Source: Scatophagus argus
Taxonomy: Eukaryota > Chordata > Actinopteri > Scatophagidae
Length of the DNA stretch: 64,000 nt
Direction: 5' to 3'
Assembly (NCBI RefSeq): GCF_020382885.2
Contig: NC_058506.1
Span: 16,780,318 to 16,844,317 of the forward strand
A program made the translations under genes and the position numbers. Positions 35,652-47,095 of the stretch are shown in pieces. Every line of letters begins with the position of its first letter. Within the stretch, counting starts at the first letter, position 1. Under the pieces are notes generated by a model. It was not told the origin of the DNA. It searched no databases and was given only the letters and a program-made list of their open reading frames with translations.

Positions 35652-38255
35652 CTGCTCCTCTGTCTTGTCTGCTTCTGCAGTCCTCTTGTGGTTTTAATAA
35701 ATTGGTTGTTTTTGTTGCAATCTCATCTACAGGGGAGGAACAGTTTTCCTTTATAGGTTTGGTGTCTCCACTCGAGTGCCACTCCTTTTCCTGAGAAATT
35801 ATTGAAGCATTTTAGGGACTCCCCTTTTACTTTTCATCATCTGATAGGATAGATTTGAAGGATAAATTCATCTACACACCAAAGGTATTTGACATTAAGA
35901 AAAGCATAGAATAACACCAGTGTTTTGCTTTTATATTTTATGTATATTTTAAATATAAGGTAAATATAAAATATAATGAGTGCACATCCACAATAACACA
36001 GATGGGCAATTTTAAAGCTGTAGCAGATGATAATATATGAGAATATATGTGAAATACATAAACTTTGTTCAGACCCTCAGAAATCTGAAACAATTCCAAA
36101 GAGCTGGATTACAGAATATTACATTAAAATTAAAAGGACTTTTAATGTTATTACTGCCAGGTGAAGTGGGATACAGCAGATATTCCTCACAGCAACCCTT
36201 GGCCGCCTCGGTAAACTGGTATCAAGAAATGTAGATTCAGGTAGTCAACACATTCATTAGTCACCACCATCATCCCCTGTCTCTAGACCAGGTTATGTGG
36301 TATGCAACATCAACACTGTCTCAAGAAAACATGGAGCCATTTTCCACTTCCTCCTTCTCGTTGTCTGCTGCAACAGCAGATTTATACCTTTGTTCCACAG
36401 TAAAGCAGTTAAAAAACATTTGACCACAACCACAGACTATACAGTGAGTCAAAGAAACCCATCTATACAGTTGTCCACATGAAAATAGCGTTATTTAACT
36501 GTAATTAACCTGAAAATAAGTCCCACCTGAAGACTCACTAGCAGGTGTTTTTCAACTCCAGTTTCAATTGGTTTACACATTTTATCGCTTATAACGGAAA
36601 AACTATAGACTTAAAACACGACTCAATTAACATAAACGTACTGGACACAGACATCGTAAAGCTCATATTTCACATGACTGAAATCATAGTTTATAAAATA
36701 AATCAAAAATGAGAAATTGAAACTTTTGAAAGGTCAGCTGCCAAGCAAATGCACTGATTCGATCTATGCAAAAACATGAATTTTATACACGTTTTTAAAA
36801 AAATCCTTAAGATCAATGTTTAAGTCGCAGGAGCTTCAGATAACAACATATCAAGACGTCCTTGACAACGTCCTTGACAACCTGCCGTTGTTGAATTAAG
36901 CAGCAGGAAATATATTTGGAGCTGACAGCACAGTCGTATTGTGTTTTTCCTCTTGTTTAACTTTGTACCCTGACAGGACCTGGTGAACACCTGTTGACTT
37001 ATCGGAATTATGTTTATTGCCATTAAATATTTAAGACAAGGAGTTATGGCTAAATTATTTCTATATACTTTGAATATATTTTGTATGTCTCAAATTCTGT
37101 AGGAACCTTTTAAGTATTGTAAATGATAGACTATTTTCTGGAAATTCTGAAAAAAACAGATCCATACCAAAAAAATAAAATAAAAATCAGCATATTTTAA
37201 AGGAGAACTGGCCAGTTTTTATTGTATAATAACACACATGTAATATGCAGAAAATGTTTTATTTTTAAAATGTATTATACCTGTATTTTCATGTGTCCTG
37301 ATTATAACAGGAAGCAAGAAAGTTTTTGGTCTTTCCTGCAGTGCTTTGCCAAATTTTTTACATGTAGTCACATTCAGGAAGTTTGAAACAGAAGGGTATA
37401 AATCTTTTAAAAAATGAGGGTCTTGTCAAACGTTGAGTACAGCAACATACTTTCAGGGACTTAACTGGTTTAAAATTGTGAATGATAGACTATTGCATAG
37501 GTAAACATAAAATAGCTCCGTACAGCTTGTCTGCTGTAATTCAAGTCTCCTGAAATCCCAAGATCCCAAACTGATTTGATCTTCACAGTAGCCACTAAGG
37601 TTAAAGTGAAACAGTTTAAAATGACTGTTTGTAATGTCATGGCTGGTTAGGTGACTGATATGTGTACCAATACTTGAATATTTGCTGTATGATAGAAGTA
37701 CGGGTGTGTTTTAACATACGCTGTTTGTTCTCTTTTCTGATAGGATCACGACCTGTGTGCCACGTCTTCGTCCACAGCAGAAGAGGATGGAAGAAGAGGA
37801 AGAAAGGATGATGGCTGTCTGTTTGACAAGGAACTGTATTCAGTGCAAAGTATTCAGTGTCAGATATGGACATATGGTAAAAAAAGAAAGAAAGAAAAAA
37901 GAGGTCTGAAGTCAGTATTTATACAGTTTCACGTCTGTTTTTTATTGGTTTTTCCAATTTGCCCAGTCAACAATTTACCAACCTCAGGACACGAGTCAGT
38001 AAATTCAAACCTTTATGGTATGGATTCTGAACATTTCTAACATGAAATGTTAGACTGATGATCAGTCTAACCTTAGTTGCTAGTTAGATGAGTTAATGTG
38101 TTCCTGTAAAGCAATAAACAACCCATGTAGAGCCACAGTGAACAAAATACTGCTTTGGGTATGCAAGTTATGGTAAGTTAAGTTATGGTTTGATGATGCA
38201 GATGCATGAGATGAGTTAAACTGTAATGTGTGCTGCTGTTATCCATGTGGTATAT

Positions 38256-38261
38256 AATAAA
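38256..38261 (+). terminator. Poly(A) signal of the candidate transcript
   Basis: AATAAA followed by CTATACAATTCTG and a T-rich stretch near 38288-38305, as expected for a cleavage site with a downstream element. A further AATAAA lies near 38111. It supports, but does not prove, a transcript end here. Confidence 0.4.
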
Positions 38262-38299
38262 ACTATACAATTCTGTACTAAAGCTGCTTTTTTGTTTTT

Positions 38300-41110
38300 T
38301 TTTTAATGCATCTGATATTTTATTGTTGGAGAAGAATAGAAACATTGAATTGTAAGTTGCAAGGGTGATGGTTCACAATGTTTTATGCCCTCATCTGGGA
38401 AATATATACTTAACACTAGAAGTCCCAGAGAAGAGCCATTTGGTTTTTCTACCTAAAATGCCCACAAGAAAGCCAAATGACTAAAGGCCCCCCCGTGGAT
38501 ATTCCCTTTTGTTATGGAAATGTGGCTAGTAGCAGCTCACGGCTGGAGGCACTTCAACCTGTGTGGGGGAGGGGACACACCTCACAGCTCAGGAGAGCAA
38601 TCCTTTAGTTCTGAGATAAGTTGTGTGTGTCTGTCTGTGTGTCTGTGTGTCTGTGTTTTATACATACAAACATTCATCATACATACATTCAAACCCTGAT
38701 TATCAAAGTTGTGAAAATGTCATTCATTTTCAACATGAACGTATGAAATAATATGAGATAAAAATGACAACTTGGCCAGAGTCAGGCCACGGATGCTGCC
38801 GTTTTGGATTTTGATAACAATGACGACTATATTTTTGAACACTAGCATGAAGTCACGTGGGAATTCAGTGCTTCCTGTGACTTAAAATACACACACTTGG
38901 TGCCCTTTCTTCCACAGCAGCCTGTTAAATAGCTGTATTCCCCAGGATACAAAATCCATTTGCAGTTTTTTGTGACTGCATCTGTGCATCACTCTATAAA
39001 ATTGGATTGCAGCACTTTAAAGTAGGTCCTTAATGGCAGTTCTGTTTATTCAAGCCACAATAGACTGAGAAGAGACTAGAAATTTATGCCGATGCAATTG
39101 AAGACACCCCAGTGATCACAGACCTACTTGAACTGGAGAGGTATGCTGTTAAATCCCTAAAATCAAGCGTTTATTGAAAGTATGGCTTGCCTTTTTCCTC
39201 TAAATGTTGCTGAAAGGCACTATTGGCTAGATGTGGGTAACCACTTCTTTAATTTAAAATGAATTAGTCAGCTTGAAGACAGCTGATTTCATCTGAAAGA
39301 GTCTGAAAACAAAAGACCAGCGTCTGAATACAGTGAATTTGAGCCAGTGATAACCCAACAGAGAATCCTTTTCAGCAGTGAAATTTGTCATACTGCTTTG
39401 ATTGTACTCTTGTTCTCTAATTGAGAACAAGAGAGAGCTGAGTGTGTTAAGCAGGTGCAGAGATAAGACAGAGAACATATCCGGGTCCATACAACAGCAT
39501 CTGAAGCAAACCCACACACCTCTGATAAGGTTTGAAATTTAAAAGATTTTTAAATTCAAAAACACTTGCATAATCTGAGAACTGAACTCGAAATATGTGG
39601 CCTTCCCTCAAAAGGCCTTTGATGTGTCATGACATACTTTAACATTTATCTCCAATCGACACACTCGCATCTGGGCTTTAAACCTGTTTCTCAGATTGAA
39701 AAGTCTTTACAGCCGGCATTGCCAATTCACTGTCATCCTCGTGCACATGGATTAACAAACTGACCTGTGTGCTTCGCTGTCGTGAACAAACATCTGGACA
39801 AACCTGAAATGATCATTGTGATAAATGAAAAGAATCTCATTACACTTTAGAGGTTTCATTTGAGGGAAAACAGAAGCTGCCAAACATGCAGACGTCTTTA
39901 TCGGTTGAGGTCTGAGCCGGATTCCCCACACTCTTTGTTTGTCTGTGTTAATGCTATTTATTGTGTGGCTAAGGTGCGTGTCATGACATCAATACCACAA
40001 AAGTTTGGTACGAAGCCCAGATAAGGAGAGAAAAACAACTGATGCGACATGTTTACCGATACCTTTATTTATTGCAGTCATCATACCAAGTGTAGAAGAA
40101 CTCTAATCACTTCATTAGTACTGAAATTACAGAGAGGTGACATGCTTGTCAATGACTTAATATTAAGAAATGTTCACAAAGCATGTTCTCTGTCAGATTT
40201 CCTTTTCTTTAGCAATTATTCTGCTTTATTTTTTAAATTATGGACAGAGACGTGCTATCATCCATAGTCAACTGCATTTTCAAATTCGAATCAGATTAGC
40301 TTTTTTTTAGCTTTTTGTTTGTTTGTTTTTTTGTTTTTTGAATTTGCAGCATGTTTTCTAAATGCTTCACACGTGTTGTCAAATTGATGAAGATTTTTTC
40401 TTAATTTGCTTGTCTTTCGTCTATTTGCATATTTTCTAAAGGCCTACTTAGCATTCGATCCTTAATATGTAATCTGTGAAAGATCACATATTTTGCAGTA
40501 GGTGGTCTGTACACTCCACTGAGGATAAAATCTGGGGCAGATCTGGGGCAGATCTGGGGCAGATCTGGGGCAATTGTGTGATGTTTAGATAAATACATGC
40601 TAGTTCTGTCTCATCCCATGGCTCCACCCTTTCTGAAGTTGTTATAACTAAGAATATGGTCAGGCAGAAGATGAGGAGTTTCTATGAAAACTCCAGACTG
40701 TATTCAGCTAGAGGATGTTTAATCTGATCACTTGTGATGTCATAACCTCATCTTTTGTGGAAAAACCTGTTTTACACTGCACTTTGTTCAGATTAGTTGT
40801 AATGGTTTGTCTTCACTTAGCCAATATGTCAGTGTGACGCTAAAATTGGTTATAGAATGAATCATTAAAATAATCATGCTCGGTAATGTGATAATTTGGA
40901 CCAAGAAAATTTGAATTTGTCCAGTGAGACCCTAAATTTGGCTCTGGAGAAACATTTGTGGGTCTGAGCAGGAGTCAGTTTCAATGCTACGAAGGCTGAT
41001 TTTAGTTCAGTGTCTTGAACATCTGGTTAAAGTCACTGGTTTCATTACAGCAGAACACTGGAAGTTCTCCTTTGCCCACTGAGAAAGCACTTCATGTTAA
41101 TAATAAAGAA
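38300..41110. other. Convergent intergenic region before irf1
   Basis: No coding exon was seen. At 38410 a TTAA is followed by CACTAGAAG, which suggests the end of a piggyBac-like repeat, but I could not find the other end. A TG/TC-rich tract lies at 38621-38655 and an 11-bp tandem repeat at 40531-40574. Otherwise AT-rich DNA. Confidence 0.5.
40531..40574. repeat. 11-bp tandem repeat, about four units
   Basis: TCTGGGGCAGA is repeated head-to-tail three times and followed by a fourth unit changed at its end (TCTGGGGCAAT). The junctions create AGATCT palindromes. It is a short minisatellite. Confidence 0.85.
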
Positions 41111-41136
41111 ATCAGATTCACTAACATTTAACTTTT

Positions 41137-41142
41137 TTTATT
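41137..41142 (-). terminator. Probable poly(A) signal of irf1
   Basis: On the minus strand AATAAA follows the irf1 stop codon after about 620 bases of 3' UTR. It is the first canonical hexamer I noticed downstream of the stop. Confidence 0.5.
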
Positions 41143-41761
41143 TTCTAAAAACACACAAAAACAATTATGTACAAACATTATTTACAATTGCCTTCAGCAA
41201 ACAAAACACAAGAAGAAAGTAGAGCTTTCACCAAGACTTAGGAGGTCTATTAGAATGTATTCTTATCCCTTAAATGACTTTTCCACATAACGGAATAAAG
41301 GTTTTATATAGTGATGATAATACATTAACAACCTGTCACATTTGAGTGTACTGAACACATCTCTATTTGCATTTAGAAGGAAGAATTAGCTACCTTTATG
41401 CATTCATGGCTGAGTATGGTCACGTACATGAACTGCCTGAACAAAACATATTTTTGTGCTACTGCAACTCATGGTCACAAACAAGGAAAAAAAGGGAGCA
41501 CCATAATGCCTTGAACCAGCCAATAACATGCAAGAATGAACAGCAGCTGACTTCCTCCATCACAGCAGTGCACCTCATGTCAAGGAGGATGAGGAAAACC
41601 CTGGGAACTGCTGCTGAGTGTCAAACATACACCACAAACGGTGCCGGCACACACTGGAGTCCGAGACGGAGAAAACGGGTCAGGTGGGAAACATGGTGGC
41701 CAGGAAGAGCTCTTTTAAAGTCCAAAGTTTCAAAGTACTGTCCTGTTCAGTTCTGAATTCC

Positions 41762-44609
41762 TCAGAGATAAGGAGGAATCTGTTGGCAAAAGTTGTGCCA
41801 AATGTCGTCTGTGGAAATTGAATCTGTGCCCAAGTTTGTGTACTGCGGCGTGTCGTCTAGTTCATCAGCTGCAAAACAGACAAGAGGAGATCCAAAGTCA
41901 GGATGGTGATGAAGAACATGTATTAGGATGTGTGGGCTAAACATTTTAAAAAGTGACATCCTTAAAGGGGCAGTCTGCTAGCCGCTTTCTAAAGTCTGAG
42001 GAAATAACCCTGGTGACATCACCATGACATCACCAGGGTCATCTCAGGCTGGGTATGAGACTGTGTCATGAAAGAAATGGTCATTTACCAGGGTTAGGGT
42101 CTAACAAAACATATTACGCTACATTAAAGAAAATGTCGGCTCCCATGTTTTTGCAGGTTGCCCTGACTAAAGATCGGAATAACTCCTCGACCCTTTTTTT
42201 TTGTTACTCTGTCCCACATGAGTTTATAATGACGTTGGTATACCCCTCAAATAGTTAAGAATTCCCTCTTCTTGACATTAAGGTCAGTGTGGAGTGTAAG
42301 ATGTAGATGGTTGGTCCACTGGACCCATCAGCCAACAACATTTACCTGAGGAAGAATCACTCCACTGGCTCCCTGGACTGGTGCATGCTTCATTGCTCAG
42401 GAACCCCCTGCCGTCTAAAGTGCCAAACATGAAGTGTGATTGTTCTTTCTCCAGTTGCTGGCAAATCTGAAAGAACAACACTGCACTCAGTATGGCTATA
42501 GTATTTTGCACAGCTGGAGTTCCAACAAACAGTGTATTATGAATCAATCTTGTTGTTTTGGGTGTTACTAGTCAAGCCAAACAGGCTGAATAAGACAAAC
42601 ATGGGTATTCCTGCCAATGAAAAATGCATGCAGTTAAGAGTAGGACCCAGAGGCAATGCTTACCTGGACAATGTCGTCGGCACAATCGTAATCTGGAAGT
42701 TCACAGGAAAGAGAGAGAGAGGAGGGGGGCATGAGATTTCCACTTCTCTGGTCGTATTTACTTAATTTGACTTGTACTGTATTTGTATTGCTGTCTTACC
42801 CATAAAATGTTCAGGTGAAACTTCAAATCTGCGGGAGAACAGGCTTGATCCTAGATCTTCAACTGACATCAAAACGTCAGAAACGTCAGGTATCCCCACA
42901 CATTGGCCATCTGCAAAGGTGGCAAACAACAAGATTGAATAAACTTTGCGTTCAAATTTTTAAGAGCAAATCCAAGGCAGCCTTCACTAGAACATGTAGT
43001 TTAACTTTGTTTGGGTTCTTAAAAGTGAATGGCCACAGGAGAAAGCATTTCTCTTGATGCACTCATCCACTCATTTGACAGTCTTGACTAACTGCCGCAG
43101 GAAACAAGTCAACAAGTTCAAAATCTTTTTTTCCTCACCTTCCTGTTCTGTGTTCACTGTGCTGTCCACTGTGCTCTCCTGAGTGGAAGAAGTGTCTTCT
43201 GGCACTTTTACATCCACCTCATCAATTGAGTTCTGAAAAGGCAAACAAGAAGTAACAATCAAGATGAGATTGTGGAAGTTTGAGAAAAGATAAAAAAAGA
43301 AGACATGCAGTCGTTTGTCTAAGGCTCTACTGTCTCAGTGCCATTACAGTTATCTAGGTCAGAGTGAGTGCGGCTTAATTTAAACAGGTCTCTGATGATG
43401 AAACAAGTAAAGCATATATCATTCAAGTCATCATAAAAGTAGTCATAAAATATTAACACTGTTTACCTTGATCCTTCGCTTTGTTTCCTTTGCTTTGGTT
43501 CGCTTGTCTGTGCAAAAGAAAGAAGGACATTTGGATCACTTAAACATCTTGAACAGCACATTGCATTTGAATAGCAAAAAAAAAAAAAAAAAGAAGAAGA
43601 AAAAAAACAGTAGCCTGAAGATGCTTCACGCCAATGTTAATTCATATTTAAGAAAAAAGCTTTTGCTCACTTCCTGTCACTTGTCTCACCTCGAGATTTT
43701 GGTGTAGCAGGCAACATCCTGAAGACGCGCACGGCTTGGTGACCTTTGTTGATGCTCTTGTCTTTAACCTCCTCGATGTCAGGCAGCGAGTTCATTGCAC
43801 AGCGAAAGTTGGCTTTCCACGTCTTTGGGTCAGAGACCATACCTTCTGTGTATTTCCCTGCAGGATGCATTTTGTTTAGAATGAACGAATGTTATAAGAT
43901 AATCCTTTACATTATGTGTTATTATTTGTAGTGATTGCATGTACATTCACTCTCACTTGCTCACCTGTGTGGATGGCCCACTTTTTGAACAGACAGGCGT
44001 CCTTGTCGATCTCCCAGCCATGTCGAGCTGCATGCTTCCAGGGAATAGAGAACATCGTCCTGTCCTGTAAAACACAAAGAAGAAATAATAAGTACATAAT
44101 AATAAATACTGAGTCGGAACGAGGGTGTCTGCTCATTTGACACACATTAAATCAAAATATGATACATATTCAAATACTTAGAGAAACTGTTTCTATTACA
44201 TGGCCTTGAATTATGTAAAAATACAGTGGAACAGTCACAGTAGCCAGTAGAAAAAAAAAAAAAAACATCACACACAAATCCACCCCAACCTCAAACAGTC
44301 TACTGCTATCAAAGAGTAGCAAGAGAAAAGGAACTAAACAACAAAACATGTGCAGCCATGTCGCACAAAACACTTCCCTGTGTAGAATTTGGCCCAAGAC
44401 CCTACAACAAAGACATTTCAGAGTGTCTATTTCTGTATTTATTTCAATATGCTGACTAAACCTGCTCAGTAAGTAACCGAAGCAATTTGTCAATTTGTTA
44501 CAACCACAAATAAGCATCTCACCTTGTCCACCCACTGCAGACCCGAGATGGAGTTTGAGTCGATCATCTGCTCCAGCCATGGCCTCATCCTCATCCTTGA
44601 CACCGGCAT
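41762..44609 (-). CDS. irf1: Interferon regulatory factor 1, complete (285 aa)
   Basis: Transcription factor of the interferon response; it acts in the nucleus on GAAA-repeat elements. Nine coding exons on the minus strand, all GT/AG: 44609-44523, 44064-43965, 43857-43690, 43507-43467, 43232-43139, 42910-42800, 42692-42664, 42466-42346 and 41868-41762 (TGA 41764-41762). They join in frame to 858 nt. The start [13 protein letters not shown] matches the family exactly. The DNA-binding domain covers about residues 1-113, with the tryptophans at 11, 26, 38, 46 and 58 and the signatures [10 protein letters not shown] and [15 protein letters not shown] basic segment [13 protein letters not shown] follows (nuclear localisation, by analogy). 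The C-terminal half is acidic and Ser/Thr-rich, with [12 protein letters not shown] and [12 protein letters not shown], and is shorter than in mammals (human 325 residues). A non-coding exon 1 ends at 45282 (donor CCT|gtaagtg). Paralogs irf1a and irf1b exist in some fish and I cannot decide between them. The gene is divergent from acsl6. Confidence 0.95.
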
Positions 44610-44715
44610 GCTTTCCTAAAATGTTCAGCAACACAGGAAAAGAGTGTAAGTCCTCAGATGAGGAATGCTGTGTGTGACAGTAGTGAGAGCAACTGAACTC
44701 TCGCATCTGTCTGCT

Positions 44716-44744
44716 GGAGGAGGAGGAGGAGGAGGAGGAGGAGG
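44716..44744. repeat. (GGA)n tract in irf1 intron 1
   Basis: A 29-nt GGA repeat on the plus strand, hence TCC in the irf1 pre-mRNA. It is the exact reverse complement of the tract at 44963-44991. Confidence 0.9.
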
Positions 44745-44962
44745 CGGGTGAGAGGAGTTCACGGCCGGGGCAGCTACAGAAGAACGGAGGGGCGTTTGCG
44801 CGTAGGAGTCAGCGTAATTTATGAAGGCCAAAATGGATCAAAAATCATTTCCTGGCTCGATTTTGATGTTTTTAGTCCTTAAAAGGCGCGCAGCTAACTG
44901 ACTTATCCGTGCGGTTGGCATCTGACAATGTGCGTCCCCTCTGCGCGGGGCGACAGTCTCCA

Positions 44963-44991
44963 CCTCCTCCTCCTCCTCCTCCTCCTCCTCC
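44963..44991. repeat. (CCT)n tract in irf1 intron 1
   Basis: A 29-nt CCT repeat on the plus strand, hence GGA in the irf1 pre-mRNA. It is separated from the complementary tract at 44716-44744 by 218 bases and lies 291 bases inside the intron from the exon 1 donor. Confidence 0.9.
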
Positions 44992-45281
44992 ACTGCACGC
45001 ATACGACTCACATAACTTAAGAAAATATTCGTATTGAATCGATCTGCCGAGAAAATAAAGTCCAGCAGCACGCAAAGTGTTTATGAATTACACAAACTTC
45101 AAAACTCTAAAAAACATTGCTATATTAATTATTTAGGCTTGTTAGAGGCTACTTAATTTATCGTCCCGTTCATCTTTTCAGGACTTAATATTTTTCTTCT
45201 CAAAAACTGCTACCGGCAATAAAAAAAAAAAAAAAATAAATACGAGGTAAAGAAAATATAAATTTGCATCAAAACACTTAC

Positions 45282-45412
45282 AGGCTTTGCTTGCTGTATG
45301 ATCCACAAAAGAAAACAATGCAAAGGTTAGTCCGATTGGTTTGAGTTTGCTTCAGACAAGTTCCTCCTCGTCTTGTTTTATCTGTCGACCTCTCTCGATA
45401 AGAAGCGGCTGC
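45282..45412 (-). other. irf1: irf1 non-coding first exon (5' UTR)
   Basis: The 3' edge at 45282 is set by the donor GCCT|GTAAGTG read on the minus strand. The 5' edge is estimated from a TATA box at 45439-45446. Splicing joins it to the acceptor TTTTAG at 44616, six bases before the start codon. Mammalian IRF1 likewise has a non-coding first exon. Confidence 0.6.
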
Positions 45413-45438
45413 ACTGGCCACGGACACCTCCTTCACTT

Positions 45439-45446
45439 TTTATATA
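45439..45446 (-). promoter_or_regulatory. irf1: TATA box of irf1
   Basis: TATATAAA on the minus strand, followed by AAGTGAAGGAGGTG. It lies about 160 bases upstream of the first-exon donor, which gives a 5' UTR exon of ordinary size. Confidence 0.65.
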
Positions 45447-45456
45447 CTGCCGCACT

Positions 45457-45469
45457 GGGTTTTCCCCGG
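45457..45469. promoter_or_regulatory. irf1: kappaB/GAS-like site at the irf1 promoter
   Basis: GGGTTTTCCCCGG lies just upstream of the TATA box. It differs from the kappaB consensus GGGRNNYYCC at one position, and TTCCCCGGA differs from the STAT consensus TTCNNNGAA at one. Mammalian IRF1 is driven by STAT1 and NF-kappaB sites in its proximal promoter. The match is suggestive only. Confidence 0.45.
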
Positions 45470-45894
45470 ATGGGAAAGGAGGCGAGCCCACTGTAAAAAA
45501 TGTCCACACCCCCAAAACAAATGTAACTTTGGTCTACAAATAATCCTATTTTTCAAAGGGCACTTGAAACATTTTTCTGTATAATCATCACAGAACAGGT
45601 TTTCCTATTCTGTGTTCACGCTTGCGTGATTTCTTTTCTCAAATAAAAGGTGTGTGTAGCGAATAGCGGTAGAAAAAGCAAACCGCCACACTTATTAGCA
45701 CCATATTTATTCTTAAACCTGCAAAATAAAAATCCCTCAACTAAAATGATGTTCGCTGTGACCAACTGAACTCATCTCTGCATGTTTGTACATTATTGCT
45801 TCCTGTCTAAAACTCTAAATGTGATCAGACAGCGCTGCAGTTAAAACATTGTTAAAAAGTAAACTGCGTGTAGATGAATATTTTTTACAGCGTT

Positions 45895-45905
45895 TGCGCA
45901 TGCGC
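45895..45905. promoter_or_regulatory. NRF1-type palindrome
   Basis: TGCGCATGCGC equals the classic nuclear respiratory factor 1 site and sits in a short CpG-containing patch about 450 bases upstream of the irf1 TATA box. Binding is an inference from the motif. Confidence 0.4.
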
Positions 45906-46959
45906 CTCGGCGCTTTGGTTCGGCAACAGAAGCGTTTCCGAGAAATCACGCTACTTGATGCAAGCAAGAAGTTAAAAACACGGGTTGATCGTAGCGGATC
46001 CTTGCACGTAGGTTGGACCCTGTTTTATTTGAAATGAGACAGTTTTCTGCAGACAACTGTCAAATTGTCACAGGTATAAAGGTTTAATTTGCAGGTGCAG
46101 CCACGCATTGCACATTTGATCTCACTGTGATATTTACACAAAGAAGAATGAAATACTTGAGTATGATAAGTTGAGGTCTTATTATTATATTAATGATACA
46201 TATAATATCAGCTACTATGATATGTCATGTGCAGAACATGACATGAGAACATATTATAACTACAGTATTAATAATGACAACTTTATTTTGTAGTAGTAGT
46301 GTCAGAATATGTAATATTGATAGTTGAAGAGTTTTTTTTTGCAAACCTCACTAAATATAAAAACAAACTACATAATGCATATAAATGTTAACAATAAGCA
46401 TAACAAAGAACATCATTCCTGCTTTAAAACAGACGCCCACGCGCATTCATCCCGCAAGTACCAAAACTGACCCCGCAGGCTGATTTGACAAACGTGCCTG
46501 CGACCAGCCCTTTAGTATAAACAGGCCACGGGCTGAGAAGTCTGGCATTTACAAGAAATGGTGTAGTAATTTCAGTCACCAGCAGGGGCAGCGTAGCACC
46601 GGTTTGCGAATGTGGGCCACAGAGCGTGGCTGTCAGGCATAGATGACGCATAGATGATAAGGGAGTAGCTGTGAGGTGCACAGAAGCGGCACATGTGGGA
46701 GCTCAGTGGGACAAACTGCGGAGTTCATAAGACAGTAAACCCTCAGCCGTTCACATATGTAGCAATGATTTACCAAGAAATAAACCAATGGGTGCGCAAA
46801 ACTGCAAAGGAGACAGAGAAAGAGAGTAAGGATGACAGGGCACGATCCGGGCTGCAGACTCATGTTTTATAAACAACAGGGATGCACACATTGCCCCCCT
46901 GTGTTAATGGGAATTTGGGAAACCCCACGCAGTACTCTCGGCTACCGGTGCTGTCCTTC

Positions 46960-47095
46960 TAGGGGCTTTCCGCGTACAGCGTCTGCGGCCGCGCGCGTTT
47001 GACGCAAGGCTCGAGCGCGCGCGTCAACTTGAGAATTGCAGGGAGTTTTTCCCGCGGAGTTTTCGCCGGCAGTTTCTGCATGGGGTTTCCCAAAC
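46960..47095. promoter_or_regulatory. Isolated CpG cluster with consensus kappaB site
   Basis: About 18 CpG dinucleotides fall in roughly 130 bases, including GCGGCCGCGCGCG and GAGCGCGCGCG, in otherwise AT-rich DNA. GGGGTTTCCC at 47082-47091 fits the kappaB consensus at all ten positions. No exon could be tied to it. It may be an enhancer or alternative promoter for irf1 or acsl6, or the start of an unrecognised RNA. Confidence 0.4.

Larger units (their letters stand above)
21037..37743. other. Gene-poor repeat-containing stretch (intron of the candidate transcript, or intergenic)
   Basis: No recognisable coding exon in 16.7 kb. It holds AT-rich DNA, CA/TG microsatellites (28.3, 29.7, 30.1 and 35.6 kb), a TA-rich run near 23540-23570, a possible DNA-transposon relic at 22620-23430 and a similar-looking block at 30355-30650, and one retroelement fragment at 35040. 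The longest frames (169 codons at 31243-31752 and 161 at 27054-27539, both minus) show no family resemblance. Confidence 0.55.
20900..38280 (+). ncRNA. Candidate two-exon transcript with a 61-codon ORF
   Basis: Not recognised. Exon 1 would end at 21036 with a good donor (ATAAG|gtgag). Exon 2 would start at 37744 after a strong pyrimidine tract (TGTTCTCTTTTCTGATAG) and end after AATAAA at 38256-38261. ATG 21017-21019 reads across the junction in frame and stops at 37907-37909, giving MTDVDIR joined to a 54-residue acidic-then-basic segment (MEEEEERMM early, KKERKKKE at the end). No domain, signal peptide or membrane helix is seen. A short out-of-frame ATG at 21007 precedes it. Position and direction match the mammalian IRF1-AS1/C5orf56 transcript, between SLC22A5 and IRF1 and convergent with IRF1. 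It may be a non-coding RNA, a small protein or a chance pairing of splice sites. The 5' end is a guess. Confidence 0.35.

Noticed and set aside
44170..44706. 178-codon minus-strand frame across irf1 exon 2
   Set aside because: It reads the exon in the wrong frame. The correct frame gives [13 protein letters not shown] and splices to the rest of irf1.
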